Notes: generated from the sequence alone by a model not told the origin. A stretch of DNA of 32,168 bases from Actinomycetota bacterium (GCA_947478745.1 CANJXE010000009.1:1-32168), one strand, 5' to 3'; shown: positions 15,286 through 24,094, numbered from the stretch's first letter. Translations and numbers: made by a program.

Positions 15286-15954
15286 ATGCGGGTTGTGGTG
15301 CTCGACGACGAGCCGTTCTTCCGCCACCTGCTGGTGCGCGCGTTGGACGCGCAGGCGGGGATCGACGTGGTCGGCGACTACGCCACCGCCGCCGACCTGC
15401 TCGACGCGCTCTCCGAGACGCGGCCGGATGCCGCAGTGCTGGACCTGGTGCTGGAGCCGGGGCAGGCCCTCGACGGCCCCGGCGGCGGATTGGCTGCGGG
15501 CCTCGACATTCGCCGGGTCCTCCCGGGCTGCGGCATCGTCCTGCTCTCCAACCACGCTGGGGCAAGCGTGCTGGCCCGCCTGCCCGAGTGCGACAGCGGC
15601 GGCTGGGCCTACCTGCTCAAGCGCCGTACCGACGACGTCGCCGAGCTCGTCCATGCCCTGCAGCTGACGATCGCGGGCGAGACGATGATCGACCCGGAGA
15701 TCCTCGCCGAGGTCGACGCCCCGGCGACGATCACATCGCTGCTCTCCCCGCAGGACTCGAGGGTGCTGATGCTGCTGGTCGGCGGTGCGAGCAACATTGC
15801 GATCGCCAATCAGCTCGGCGTCACCACGAAGTCCGTCGAGCACTCCATCACCGCGATCCTCAGCACCATGGAGATCGACGCGAGCGACGCGGCCAGCAAT
15901 GCGCGAGTGACAGCCGCCATCGCGGGCATCCGCCTGCTCGGCCAGACGTCGTGA
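15286..15954 (+). CDS. Response regulator with REC and LuxR-type helix-turn-helix domains
   Basis: 222 residues. The receiver domain has the acidic pair Asp7/Asp8, the phospho-acceptor Asp53 (VLDLVL) and Lys112 (YLLKRR). A glycine-rich insertion (GQALDGPGGGLAAG) follows the acceptor site. The C-terminal ~65 residues carry a LuxR-like helix-turn-helix (LSPQDSRVLMLLVGGASNIAIANQLGVTTKSVEHSI). ATG 15286 is chosen over upstream starts because of the GGAGAGGA sequence 7 nt before it. A GTGA overlap joins it to the histidine kinase gene, its likely partner. Confidence 0.88.
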   Translation: MRVVVLDDEPFFRHLLVRALDAQAGIDVVGDYATAADLLDALSETRPDAAVLDLVLEPGQALDGPGGGLAAGLDIRRVLPGCGIVLLSNHAGASVLARLPECDSGGWAYLLKRRTDDVAELVHALQLTIAGETMIDPEILAEVDAPATITSLLSPQDSRVLMLLVGGASNIAIANQLGVTTKSVEHSITAILSTMEIDASDAASNARVTAAIAGIRLLGQTS

Positions 15955-17996
15955 ACCGCATCGACGCCCGCCGGCCGCTGCGCGTCTGGCTCACGTTCGG
16001 GCTGTCCCGCATTCCGGGGCGCTATGGCGTCGGCGTCATCCCCTGGCTCGTCTCGCTGCTGTTCAGTGCCGGCTCGGTCAGCGTGCCGACCGCTGGCCCC
16101 TACGAGGCGCAGTGGATCCGGGCGGCGATCATCATCAGCCTCTGCGCATCGCTCGCGCAGGGAATCGCCGTGCTGCTCGTGCGTCCCCGCGCGCGCCGTC
16201 TGCCGCCGACCATCGCCGGCGGGCTGTCCACGCTGGCCGTCTTCGCGCTGCTCGGCGCCGTTGGCGGTACGGTCGGCGTGATCGGGTACCACTTCGTCGA
16301 CCTCCCCGATCGCCCCGGCTTCTTCATGCCCGTCCCCGTCTTCGTGATGGCCGTGACGACGTGGGTCTGCGTCGGCTCGATCGTCTCGATCAGCTTCTCG
16401 TGGCGCGATCATCTTCGCGATTCCCTTGCCGTCGCAGCCGCGCGCGTGGCGGCCAAGCACGCCGTGCTGGATCATTCCCTCGAGCTCGATGCGCGCCAGC
16501 GCACCGTCGCGATCCGCACGTTGACCGAGCGCGTCATCCCCCAGCTTCGACTGCAGCTGATCGCGCTGCGCACCCCGGCTGCCGCCAGGAGCGAGCGCGA
16601 TGGGCAACGAAACCTGATCGCCGACCGGATCGAGCACATCGCCCGGCACGACATCCGCGGCGTCTCCCACCTGCTGCACCCGGATGGTGCGACACCGGAC
16701 CTCGCGTCCGCGCTCGCCGACATCACGCGCCTGTACGACCCGCTCGTCGAGCTGCGCGTGCTGCACGACTCGGTCCAGGCCCCGGTCCCGGCGAGCGTCC
16801 TGTGCGAGGCCGCTGTCGCGCTGGCCGAGGCGCTGAGCGACCTCAGCGGCGAGGGGTCCACGGTCCCGGCGACGGCAGTTGCCCGCCAGTCCGCAACGTC
16901 CATCTCGCTGGTCATCGAGCGCGGTCCGGAGACCCGCCGTGTCGAGCTGCCGATCATGCCGGTGCCGCCGCCGGACCCAACCTCGAACGCGAGTCCGAAG
17001 TGGTACCGCGTGGCTCCCGCTCCGTACGGCATGCCGTGGGTCGCGATCTCGATCATCAACGCCTTCAGCGTGCTCTTCGCGACGGCCAACGCGGGCACGG
17101 GCAAGTGGGCTGCGGCCGGCGCGGACATCGCGGTGATCACGATCGGCACGTACGGGCTCGACCTGCTGCTGCGGCTCGCCCCGGTTCGTCGCTGGCGCGT
17201 GCGCAGCCAGTGGCTGCTGATCGGGGGCTACGTCGGCGCGCTGGGCGCGCTGGCCGGCGCCGTCTGGGGCACGGCGATTGGCGGCGAGACCATCAGCCTC
17301 GCTGTGATGGGCCTCATCTGCGCCTTCAGCATGGGCATGTTCCTGCCGGCACGCCGCGTCTGGTCCGGCGAGACGAGACGGCTCCGGCAGGAGCTGCGGC
17401 TGACCGAGCTGAGCCTCGAGTCGGAGACGGTCACCGCCCATGCACACGCGCGGGACCAGTGCGAGGCCGCCGCCAACGCCCTCCATTCGATCGTGCAGAG
17501 CCGGCTGCTCGGCATCGCCGGCTCCGTCGACGCGCACGCTCCGGACGACCTGCGCAGCGCGGCGATCACGACCCTCGCCGACCTGATCGAGCAGGAGTTG
17601 CCCGACATCGTCGCGAGCCTTCAGGCCACGGCGACGCCACAGGTGCAGCCGTTGTTGACCGAGCAGATGCTGAAGACCGTCTGGCCTGCAACTCAGCTGC
17701 ACGTGAGCGCGACTGCCCCGGTGCCACAGCCCGCCGTGCCCCTCATCAACACCCTCATCGTGGAGGCCATCGGCAACGCCATCGCGCACGGTCGGGCAGA
17801 CGAGATCTCCGTCACGGCCACGGTCTGGCCGGGCGCGGTCGAGCTGACCATCGACGACAACGGGACCGGCGTCCCGCCGCACGCCCAGCGCGGTCTGGGA
17901 CTCTCCGTGATGCAGGCGGCCACCAGCGACTGCTCGCTGACGGCACGCTCGGCAGGTGGCACGCGCCTGCACCTGCGGGTTCCGTACCTCGCGTAG
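15951..17996 (+). CDS. Membrane histidine kinase with two membrane/kinase-like modules
   Basis: 681 residues from GTG 15951. Module 1 has about four membrane helices (residues ~25-150), a helical region (~150-245, containing ARHDIRGVSHLLHP) and a stretch in the position of an ATPase domain (~250-335) without recognisable N or G boxes. Module 2 has further helices (~361-465) and a helical region with the probable phospho-acceptor His512 in NALHSIVQSRLL. It ends in a real HATPase_c domain: N box EAIGNAIAH (~605-613), DDNGTG (635-640), GLGLSVM (648-654). It is translationally coupled to the response regulator. The signal sensed is unknown. Confidence 0.8.
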   Translation: MNRIDARRPLRVWLTFGLSRIPGRYGVGVIPWLVSLLFSAGSVSVPTAGPYEAQWIRAAIIISLCASLAQGIAVLLVRPRARRLPPTIAGGLSTLAVFALLGAVGGTVGVIGYHFVDLPDRPGFFMPVPVFVMAVTTWVCVGSIVSISFSWRDHLRDSLAVAAARVAAKHAVLDHSLELDARQRTVAIRTLTERVIPQLRLQLIALRTPAAARSERDGQRNLIADRIEHIARHDIRGVSHLLHPDGATPDLASALADITRLYDPLVELRVLHDSVQAPVPASVLCEAAVALAEALSDLSGEGSTVPATAVARQSATSISLVIERGPETRRVELPIMPVPPPDPTSNASPKWYRVAPAPYGMPWVAISIINAFSVLFATANAGTGKWAAAGADIAVITIGTYGLDLLLRLAPVRRWRVRSQWLLIGGYVGALGALAGAVWGTAIGGETISLAVMGLICAFSMGMFLPARRVWSGETRRLRQELRLTELSLESETVTAHAHARDQCEAAANALHSIVQSRLLGIAGSVDAHAPDDLRSAAITTLADLIEQELPDIVASLQATATPQVQPLLTEQMLKTVWPATQLHVSATAPVPQPAVPLINTLIVEAIGNAIAHGRADEISVTATVWPGAVELTIDDNGTGVPPHAQRGLGLSVMQAATSDCSLTARSAGGTRLHLRVPYLA

Positions 17997-18094
17997 GCAC
18001 ACCGAGCCCTCTCACGCATCCACCGGCCCCGCGGCGCCGGACCGCACCGGAACTGCGGCAAACGGCTGACCTGGTCGCCTTCGTCAAGGCAACC

Positions 18095-18514
18095 ATGGCG
18101 ATCATGGACCGTCGCGTCACCCGCCTGCTGCTCCTCCCCGTGCTCCTGCTGCTGTCGGCCTGCGGCGGTGCGGCCACGAACCTCGGCGCCGCGCCAGCTG
18201 AGACGATCGCCCAGCAGACTGCGCTGGCCGACGCGGATCTGGTCGGCAGCGTCGGGCCGGGCTTCACGATCGAGCTCACCCGAGACGGCAGCGACGTGAC
18301 CGAGCTGAAGGCCGGGAGCTACTCGCTGTCCGTCGTCGACGCCGCGGCGACGCATAACTTCGCGCTGAAGGGACCCAACGGCACGGTCACGCAGATCACC
18401 GACGTTCCGTTCACCGGCACGAAGACAGCCACCGTCGTGCTGACGCCCGGGCTCTGGACCTTCTTCTGCCAGCCGCACTCGACCCAGATGACCGGGTCGT
18501 TCACGGTCAGTTAG
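18095..18514 (+). CDS. Cupredoxin (plastocyanin-like) copper-binding lipoprotein
   Basis: 139 residues. A basic N-terminus and a leucine-rich helix lead to the lipobox LSAC, with Cys23 the lipidated residue, so the protein is exported and membrane-anchored. The mature domain ends as a cupredoxin. Type 1 copper ligands are visible as His87 (THNF), Cys125, His128 and Met132 (CQPHSTQM). The C-x2-H-x3-M spacing differs by one from plastocyanin and from amicyanin. A role as a small electron carrier or copper-holding protein is likely. ATG 18095 is preferred for the AAGG 5 nt upstream; ATG 18104 is possible. It is convergent with fabI, leaving 4 nt between stops. Confidence 0.82.
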   Translation: MAIMDRRVTRLLLLPVLLLLSACGGAATNLGAAPAETIAQQTALADADLVGSVGPGFTIELTRDGSDVTELKAGSYSLSVVDAAATHNFALKGPNGTVTQITDVPFTGTKTATVVLTPGLWTFFCQPHSTQMTGSFTVS

Positions 18515-18518
18515 GCGA

Positions 18519-19280
18519 CTACAGCCCCATCGCGTGGTAGCCGGCGTCGACGTAGGCGACCGTGCCGGTCACGTTCTCGGCGTCCAGCAGGTACGCCGCG
18601 GCCTTGCCGACGTCGCCCTGATCCACGTTGCGCTTGAGCGGGGAGCGCTCCATGACGAGCTCCTCCATCACCGTGAAGCCCGGGATCGAGCGGCCGGCGA
18701 GCGTGCGCACCGGACCGGCCGAGACAGCGTTGACGCGGATGTTCTTGGGCCCGAGATCGGCGGCCAGATAGCGCATCGAGGAGTCGAGGGCCGACTTGGC
18801 GACGCCCATCACGTTGTAGCCGGGCACCGCGCGCTCGCCGCCGAGGTACGTCATGGTCACGATCGAGCCGCCGCCGCGCGCCTCCATGTGGGGCTCGGCC
18901 TCGCGCGCCATCGCCACCAGCGAATAGGCCGACACGTCGAGGGCCAGCCAGAAGTCCTCGCGCTTGGTCTCGATGAAGCGCTGCTGCAGGTCGTGGGACT
19001 GCGCGAACGCGATCGAGTGGACGAGCAGGTCGAGGCCCCCGAGCTTGCCGACGACCGCGTCGAAGGCCGCCTTGATCGAGCCGTCATCGCGCGCGTCCAT
19101 CTCGACGCAGATGTCGGAGCCGACCGTCGCCGCGAGATCGCGGACGTTCTTCTCGACGCGCTCGCCCTGGTAGGTGAAGGCGAGCTTGGCGCCCTGGCGG
19201 TGCAGCTCCTCGGCGATTCCCCACGCGATCGAGCGCTTGTTCGCGACACCGGCGATGAGAGCGAGCTTGCCTTCGAGCAT
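18519..19280 (-). CDS. fabI: Enoyl-[acyl-carrier-protein] reductase (NADH)
   Basis: 253 residues. It carries out the last reduction in each round of fatty-acid elongation. GVANKRSIAWGIA binds NADH as in FabI/InhA. The catalytic residues are Tyr145 (TYLG), Tyr155 and Lys162 (YNVMGVAK). RVNAVSAGPVRTLAGRSIPGF is the substrate loop region and DVGKAAAYLLDAENVTG the C-terminal signature. ATG 19280 has GGAGG 5 nt upstream. No other fatty-acid synthesis gene is adjacent, so it appears to be transcribed alone. Confidence 0.96.
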   Translation of the reverse strand: MLEGKLALIAGVANKRSIAWGIAEELHRQGAKLAFTYQGERVEKNVRDLAATVGSDICVEMDARDDGSIKAAFDAVVGKLGGLDLLVHSIAFAQSHDLQQRFIETKREDFWLALDVSAYSLVAMAREAEPHMEARGGGSIVTMTYLGGERAVPGYNVMGVAKSALDSSMRYLAADLGPKNIRVNAVSAGPVRTLAGRSIPGFTVMEELVMERSPLKRNVDQGDVGKAAAYLLDAENVTGTVAYVDAGYHAMGL

Positions 19281-19311
19281 GGGGGCCTCCGAGGGTTCCG
19301 AGTTCCGGGCA

Positions 19312-19317
19312 ATCGTA
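19312..19317 (-). promoter_or_regulatory. Candidate -10 box TACGAT for fabI
   Basis: The minus strand reads TACGAT; a start near 19305 gives a leader of about 25 nt that includes GGAGG just before ATG 19280. Confidence 0.45.
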
Positions 19318-19355
19318 CGGGGTCGGGCGCCTCGCAGCGCCCGACCCCGTCCCGA

Positions 19356-20171
19356 CTACCGGCTGCTCGCCTCGGCGTGCGCCTGACGGGCGAGGACGCC
19401 GAGCAGGTGCTTCTTGTACTCAACCGAGCCGTCGAGGCCGGCATGCGGCTCGACGCCCTCGGCGATCCGGGCGATCGCGTCGTCGAGCGACCCGCCGCCG
19501 TTGAGGACCTCCTCGAACGCCGACAGGCGCACGGGCCGGTCGGCCACGCCGGTCGCTGCGGCCCGCACGCCGTCATCGCCGATGCAGATGGCGACGCCGA
19601 CGATCGTCCAGTCGATCGCGCGGCGGTGGAACTTGGCGTAGGCCGAGTGGTCGTCGCCCTTCGGGATCCGGACCTGCGTGATGATCTCGCCCGGCTCGAG
19701 CGTCGTCGTCAGATAGGTCGTGATCAGGTCCTCGACGAGGATGCGGCGCTCGCCGTTCGGCCCCCGTACGAGCACGGACGCGCCCGCCGCGATCAGCGTG
19801 GCGGGCATGTCGCTGTGCGGATCGGCATGCCCGAGCGAGCCGCCGATCGTTCCGCGATTCCGCACCTGCGGGCTGCCAATGCCGGCCGCCGCGTCGGCGA
19901 CCAGACCGGCGTGTGCGCGGATCAGCTCGCTCGCCGCGACCTCGCGGTGGATCGTCATCGCGCCGACGGCGATCTCGTTCTCGTCCTCGCAGATGCCGAC
20001 GAGTTCGGGAATGCCGCCGAGATCGACGATCGCCTCGGGCGCGGCGAGGCGCAGGCGCATCATCGGCATCAGCGACTGCCCGCCGGACAGCGGCACGGCC
20101 CCCGCCGCCACGGCGGCGACCGCCTCGTCGATCGACGAGGCCTTCGTGTATGCGAGCGTGGACGGGATCAC
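19356..20171 (-). CDS. Molybdenum hydroxylase FAD-binding (medium) subunit, CoxM-like
   Basis: 271 residues from GTG 20171. The FAD-binding signatures of the xanthine dehydrogenase/CO dehydrogenase medium subunit are present: PLSGGQSLMPMM near the N-terminus and RNRGTIGGSLGHADPHSDMPA in the middle. A CO_deh_flav_C region follows (KFHRRAIDWTIVGVAI). It passes electrons from the iron-sulfur subunit to a quinone or other acceptor. The GTGA overlap with the large-subunit gene shows coupling, and it is third in the order small-large-medium. Confidence 0.9.
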   Translation of the reverse strand: MIPSTLAYTKASSIDEAVAAVAAGAVPLSGGQSLMPMMRLRLAAPEAIVDLGGIPELVGICEDENEIAVGAMTIHREVAASELIRAHAGLVADAAAGIGSPQVRNRGTIGGSLGHADPHSDMPATLIAAGASVLVRGPNGERRILVEDLITTYLTTTLEPGEIITQVRIPKGDDHSAYAKFHRRAIDWTIVGVAICIGDDGVRAAATGVADRPVRLSAFEEVLNGGGSLDDAIARIAEGVEPHAGLDGSVEYKKHLLGVLARQAHAEASSR

Positions 20172-22528
20172 GACGTTGCCTCCTGAATGACGTTCCAGAT
20201 ACGCGCCGGCTGCATCGGCATCTCGATGTGCCGGACGCCGAGCCCCGAGAGCGCATCGACGGCGGCGTTGACGATCGCCGCCGAGGCGCCGATCGTGCCG
20301 GCCTCGCCGATGCCCTTGACGCCCAGCGGGTTCGAGGGCGACGGGGTGACGGTCCGTGCCAGCGTCATCGGCGGGACGTCCGCCGCGCTGGGCACGAGGT
20401 ACTCGACCAGGGTCGGCGTCAGCATCTGCCCATCCTCGCTGTAGACCGTCTCCTCGAAGAGCGCCTGGCCGAGGCCCTGGATGACGCCGCCGTGGACCTG
20501 TCCATCCACGATCAGCGGGTTGATCACGTTGCCGCAGTCGTCCACGGCGGTGTAGTTGAGAACCTCGACGCGACCCGTGTCCGGATCGATCTCGACCTCA
20601 CAGACGTGCGTGCCGCTCGGGAACGTGAAGTTCGGCGGATCGTGGAACGTCGTGGCCTCGAGCACCGGCTCGAGGCCCTCCGGCAGCGACGCCGACGTCC
20701 AGCCCGCGTAAGCGAGCTCCTGGATCGTCTTGGCGCGATCCGGCGAGCCCTTCACCTGCCACGAGCTGCCGGTCCACTCCAGATCGTCCATCGAGCATTC
20801 GAGGAGATGCGCCGCGAGCTCGCGGGCCTTCTCGCGGACCTTGCCGAGCGAGCGGTACAGCGCGATGCCGCCGACGGCCAGCGAGCGGGACCCGTAGGTC
20901 CCGAGGCCGTACGGCTGGAAGGCGGTATCGCCGTGGATCACCTCGACGTCCTCGAACGGGATGCCGAGCTCGGTCTGGGTGATCTGCGACCAGCTGGTGG
21001 CGTGGCCCTGACCGTGCGGCGAGGTGCCCGTGATCACGGTCGCCTTGCCCGTCGGGTGCAGACGCACGGTGGAGTGCTCCCAGCCCGGCGCGCCGATGCC
21101 GAGGGCAGCGGTGACGGCACTCGGGGCGAGGCCGCAGACCTCGACGTACGTCGAGAGCCCGATGCCGCGGTACTTCCCGTTGGCCTCGCTCTCGGCGCGC
21201 CGGGCTGCGAAGCCGGCGTAGTCCGACAGCTCGAGCGCCTTGTCGAGGTTCATCTCGTACTCGCCCGAGTCGTAGACCAGCCCCGTCGCCGAGCTGTACG
21301 GGAACTGGTCCGGCTGGATGAAGTTGCGCCGGCGGATCTCCACGGCGTCGATGCCGAGGTCGTCGGCGATCGCATCCATCAGCCGCTCGATGCCGTGCGT
21401 GGCCTCCGGCCGTCCGGCACCGCGATAGGCGTCGGTCGGCGTCGTGTTCGTGAACGTCTGCCGGATCCTGATCGAGATGTCCTGGATGTCGTAGAGCCCC
21501 GGCACCATGAACAGCGTCAGGTGCGAGATCGACGGCGTCAGCAGCATGTTGTAGGCGCCGTTGTTCTGGACGGCGTCGAACTTGAGCGCGACGATCCTGC
21601 CCTCGTCGGTCACACCGGCCTCGTAGTACTGGACCTGCGCTCGGCCGTGGATGGTTGCGACCCCGGCCTCCGTGCGGTCCTCGATCCACTTGACCGGGCG
21701 GCCGACGACGTGCGATGCGGCGCACACCGCGAACTCCTCGCGGTACGTGTTGAGCTTGGCGCCGAAGCCGCCGCCCACGTCCGGGGTGACCACACGGACC
21801 TTCGCCTCCGACGTACCGCAGACGATGCTCACGAACGTGCGGACGAAGTGCGCGACCTGCGTGGAGGTGTAGAGCGTCACCTCGCCGGTCGCCTCCTGCC
21901 AGTCGCCGATGCAGCCGCGGGTCTCCATCGCCGACGGCGTCAGGCGCTGATTGTCCACGCGCAGCTTGATCACCTTCGAGGCCTTCGCCATCGCGTCGTC
22001 GAAGCCGTCGGTGACGTGCTCCAGCGTCTTGACGAGGTTGCTGTCGTACTCGGCATGCACGAGCGGCGCCCCGGGCTCGAGGGCCTGCTCGGCGTCGACC
22101 ACGACCGGGAGGGGGTCGTACTCGACGTGCACGAGGTCGGCACCGTCGCGAGCCAGGTAACGGTCGTCTGCAATCACCATCGCGACGGGCTCGCCGACGT
22201 AGCGGGCGAACTCCTTGGCGAGGATGGCCTGCTCGGGGTGGCGGACATCGCCACCGGGGTTCGAGGCGCTGAGCACCCCCGTCTCGACCGGGAGCGTCGC
22301 GTGCGTGAGCACTGCGTGCACGCCGGGCAGCGCGAGCGCCGCGGTGGCATCGATCGACGTGATGCGCGCGTGGCCGAACGACGAGCGCACGAAGGCGGCA
22401 TGCAGCATGCCGGGTAGCTTGAGATCGTCCACGTAGCGGCCTTCGCCCGTGACGAACTTGCGGTCCTCCTTGCGCAGCACCGCATCGCCGATGCCGCCGG
22501 TGGTCTGGGTCGTGTAGTCAACGGCCAT
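20168..22528 (-). CDS. Molybdenum hydroxylase large subunit, form II CO-dehydrogenase-like (CoxL family)
   Basis: 786 residues, matching aldehyde oxidase/xanthine dehydrogenase and CoxL large chains throughout. The active-site loop reads AYRGAGR (residues 367-373), the form II signature; true aerobic CO dehydrogenases (form I) carry AYxCSFR with the catalytic cysteine. The base Glu742 is present in GVKGIGEAG, and VGGGFGAK and PHGQGHATSWSQI are molybdopterin-binding segments. The substrate may be an aldehyde, purine or another heterocycle rather than CO. ATG 22528 has a GAGGAG ribosome-binding sequence upstream and starts 2 nt after the small-subunit stop. Confidence 0.92.
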   Translation of the reverse strand: MAVDYTTQTTGGIGDAVLRKEDRKFVTGEGRYVDDLKLPGMLHAAFVRSSFGHARITSIDATAALALPGVHAVLTHATLPVETGVLSASNPGGDVRHPEQAILAKEFARYVGEPVAMVIADDRYLARDGADLVHVEYDPLPVVVDAEQALEPGAPLVHAEYDSNLVKTLEHVTDGFDDAMAKASKVIKLRVDNQRLTPSAMETRGCIGDWQEATGEVTLYTSTQVAHFVRTFVSIVCGTSEAKVRVVTPDVGGGFGAKLNTYREEFAVCAASHVVGRPVKWIEDRTEAGVATIHGRAQVQYYEAGVTDEGRIVALKFDAVQNNGAYNMLLTPSISHLTLFMVPGLYDIQDISIRIRQTFTNTTPTDAYRGAGRPEATHGIERLMDAIADDLGIDAVEIRRRNFIQPDQFPYSSATGLVYDSGEYEMNLDKALELSDYAGFAARRAESEANGKYRGIGLSTYVEVCGLAPSAVTAALGIGAPGWEHSTVRLHPTGKATVITGTSPHGQGHATSWSQITQTELGIPFEDVEVIHGDTAFQPYGLGTYGSRSLAVGGIALYRSLGKVREKARELAAHLLECSMDDLEWTGSSWQVKGSPDRAKTIQELAYAGWTSASLPEGLEPVLEATTFHDPPNFTFPSGTHVCEVEIDPDTGRVEVLNYTAVDDCGNVINPLIVDGQVHGGVIQGLGQALFEETVYSEDGQMLTPTLVEYLVPSAADVPPMTLARTVTPSPSNPLGVKGIGEAGTIGASAAIVNAAVDALSGLGVRHIEMPMQPARIWNVIQEATS

Positions 22529-22530
22529 GA

Positions 22531-23013
22531 TCAGCTCCTCGCCATCTGGTCGGCCGCGGCGCGGATGCTCGCGACGATGTTCTGGTAGCCGGTGCAGCGG
22601 CAGAGGTTGCCCTCGAGCGCGGCGCGGATCTCGTCGTCTGTGGCATTTGGCTGCTGCTCGATGATGCCGAGCGCGGCCATCATCATGCCCGGCGTGCAGA
22701 AGCCGCACTGGAGGCCGTGGTTCTCATGGAACGCCTGCTGGATCGGATGCAACGAGCCGTCCGCGGCCTGCAGGCCCTCGACGGTGCGCACCTCGCGACC
22801 ATCGCACTGGACGGCAAGCGTCGAGCACGACAGGACGGCGTCGCCGTCCAGGTGCACGGTGCAGCAGCCGCACGTCGACGTGTCGCAGCCGATGTGCGTG
22901 CCCGTCATGTTCAACTGCTCGCGCAGGAAGTGCACGAGCAGCGTGCGGTGCTCGACCTCGGCGGTATGGACCGTGCCGTTGACGGTCACGGTGATGGTCT
23001 GACCCATCGTCAT
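22531..23013 (-). CDS. Molybdenum hydroxylase iron-sulfur (small) subunit, CoxS-like
   Basis: 160 residues. The plant-type [2Fe-2S] cluster is bound by Cys43, 48, 51 and 63 (GCDTSTCGCCTV), and the second cluster by Cys103, 106, 138 and 140 (QCGFCTPGM...NLCRCTGYQNI). It relays electrons between the molybdenum site and FAD. ATG 23013 is chosen because a GGAGGAGGAG run directly precedes it; ATG 23007 two codons later is equally acceptable. First gene of the S-L-M operon, the gene order usual for form II enzymes. Confidence 0.94.
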   Translation of the reverse strand: MTMGQTITVTVNGTVHTAEVEHRTLLVHFLREQLNMTGTHIGCDTSTCGCCTVHLDGDAVLSCSTLAVQCDGREVRTVEGLQAADGSLHPIQQAFHENHGLQCGFCTPGMMMAALGIIEQQPNATDDEIRAALEGNLCRCTGYQNIVASIRAAADQMARS

Positions 23014-23056
23014 CTCCTCCTCCTGGCGCCTGCGGTGCAGGTGCTTCGTGGGCACG

Positions 23057-23062
23057 ATCCTA
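23057..23062 (-). promoter_or_regulatory. Candidate -10 box TAGGAT for the molybdenum hydroxylase operon
   Basis: The minus strand reads TAGGAT in the 130-nt divergent gap to thrB. A start near 23050 gives a ~37-nt leader with the GGAGGAGGAG ribosome-binding run. Confidence 0.45.
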
Positions 23063-23130
23063 GTCCTCTGCCGGCAAGAACGCCAGAGCCGCACGCAGGT
23101 CACACGGACGACCCGCAGCGGGCGATCCAC

Positions 23131-23136
23131 TAGGCT
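23131..23136 (+). promoter_or_regulatory. -10 box TAGGCT, leaderless promoter for thrB
   Basis: TAGGCT ends 7 nt before GTG 23144. The position selects this start over the in-frame ATG at 23048, which lies upstream of the box. Confidence 0.6.
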
Positions 23137-23143
23137 CCCGGCC

Positions 23144-24025
23144 GTGACCGAGTCCCGCGCAACCGTCGATGTCCCCGGCTCGTCCGCCAACCTCGGGCCC
23201 GGCTACGACTGCCTCGCGATCGCGCTGCCCTTCCGGCTGCGCGTCGAGGTCGAGCGCCGCCCCGGCCCGCTCGGCGTGCGCGTGCACGGCGAGGGTGCCG
23301 ACGCGCTGCCCGCGGACGCCACGAACCTCGTCGTCGCGACGCTCCTGCAGGAGCTCGACGAGCGCGGCGACGACCTCGCGGTCGATATCCGCAACGACAT
23401 CCCGCTCGGTGCGGGCTGCGGCTCGTCGGCGGCTGCGATCGTGGCGGCGCTGGCCGCCGCCGACCTCCTGCGCGGACGCGAGCTCGGCAACGCGAGCCTG
23501 ATCCTGCGCGCCTCCGCGATCGAGGGCCACCCCGACAACGTCGCCGCCAGCGTGCTCGGCGGCATCACCATCGCCGCCGGCGATCCCGCCATCGCGCGTC
23601 GCATCGATCCACCGGCCGCCCTCGGCCTCGTGGTGGCCGTCGCCAACGAGCGCGTCGCCACCCGCGATGCCCGTGCCGCGCTCACCTCCGAGGTACCGCG
23701 CAGCAGCGCCGTCTGGAACCTCCAGCACAGCGCGCTGCTCGTGCACGCGCTGCACGCCGGAGCGCTCGACGACGTCTCGGTTGCCCTGACCGACCGCCTT
23801 CATCAGGACGCACGCGAGCCGCTGATGCCGACCTTCGCCGCGCTGCGCAACCATGCGGCCGAGCTCGGCGCGCTGGGCATCACGCTGTCCGGTGCCGGCC
23901 CGTCCGTCCTCGTCTGGTGCAGCATCGACGCCATGGATCAGGTCGCGAGCGCCGTGCGCGCGATCGCACCGACCGCCGCCGTGCACGCCGTGCGCCCCGA
24001 GGCCGACGGCCTCGTCTGCTCCTAG
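23144..24025 (+). CDS. thrB: Homoserine kinase
   Basis: 293 residues, a GHMP-family kinase that phosphorylates homoserine in threonine synthesis. The N-terminus VDVPGSSANLGPGYDCLAIAL is the ThrB signature. The ATP-binding motif is PLGAGCGSSAAA (residues 87-98; Cys in place of the common Leu). EGHPDNVAASVLGG and the closing TLSGAGPSVLVWC are also conserved. GTG 23144 is indicated by the -10 box. Hom and thrC, its usual partners, are not next to it: it stands alone between the divergent molybdenum-enzyme operon and a convergent lipoprotein gene. Confidence 0.93.
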   Translation: MTESRATVDVPGSSANLGPGYDCLAIALPFRLRVEVERRPGPLGVRVHGEGADALPADATNLVVATLLQELDERGDDLAVDIRNDIPLGAGCGSSAAAIVAALAAADLLRGRELGNASLILRASAIEGHPDNVAASVLGGITIAAGDPAIARRIDPPAALGLVVAVANERVATRDARAALTSEVPRSSAVWNLQHSALLVHALHAGALDDVSVALTDRLHQDAREPLMPTFAALRNHAAELGALGITLSGAGPSVLVWCSIDAMDQVASAVRAIAPTAAVHAVRPEADGLVCS

Positions 24026-24094
24026 CCGACGGCGCTGGGCGCTCCACCGCCCCCAACCCACGCCGGACGTCTCGCAGACACAGGCGCAGAACAG

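Noticed and set aside
19913-22417. An 834-codon plus-strand open frame opposite the molybdenum hydroxylase large subunit
   Set aside because: Arg/Asp/Val-rich composition with no recognisable domain, lying antisense to a complete conserved gene; it is a high-GC shadow frame.
24035-24055. GGGCG/CGCCC hairpin between thrB and the convergent lipoprotein gene
   Set aside because: Five-bp stem, six-nt loop, no U-tract; too weak for a terminator call.
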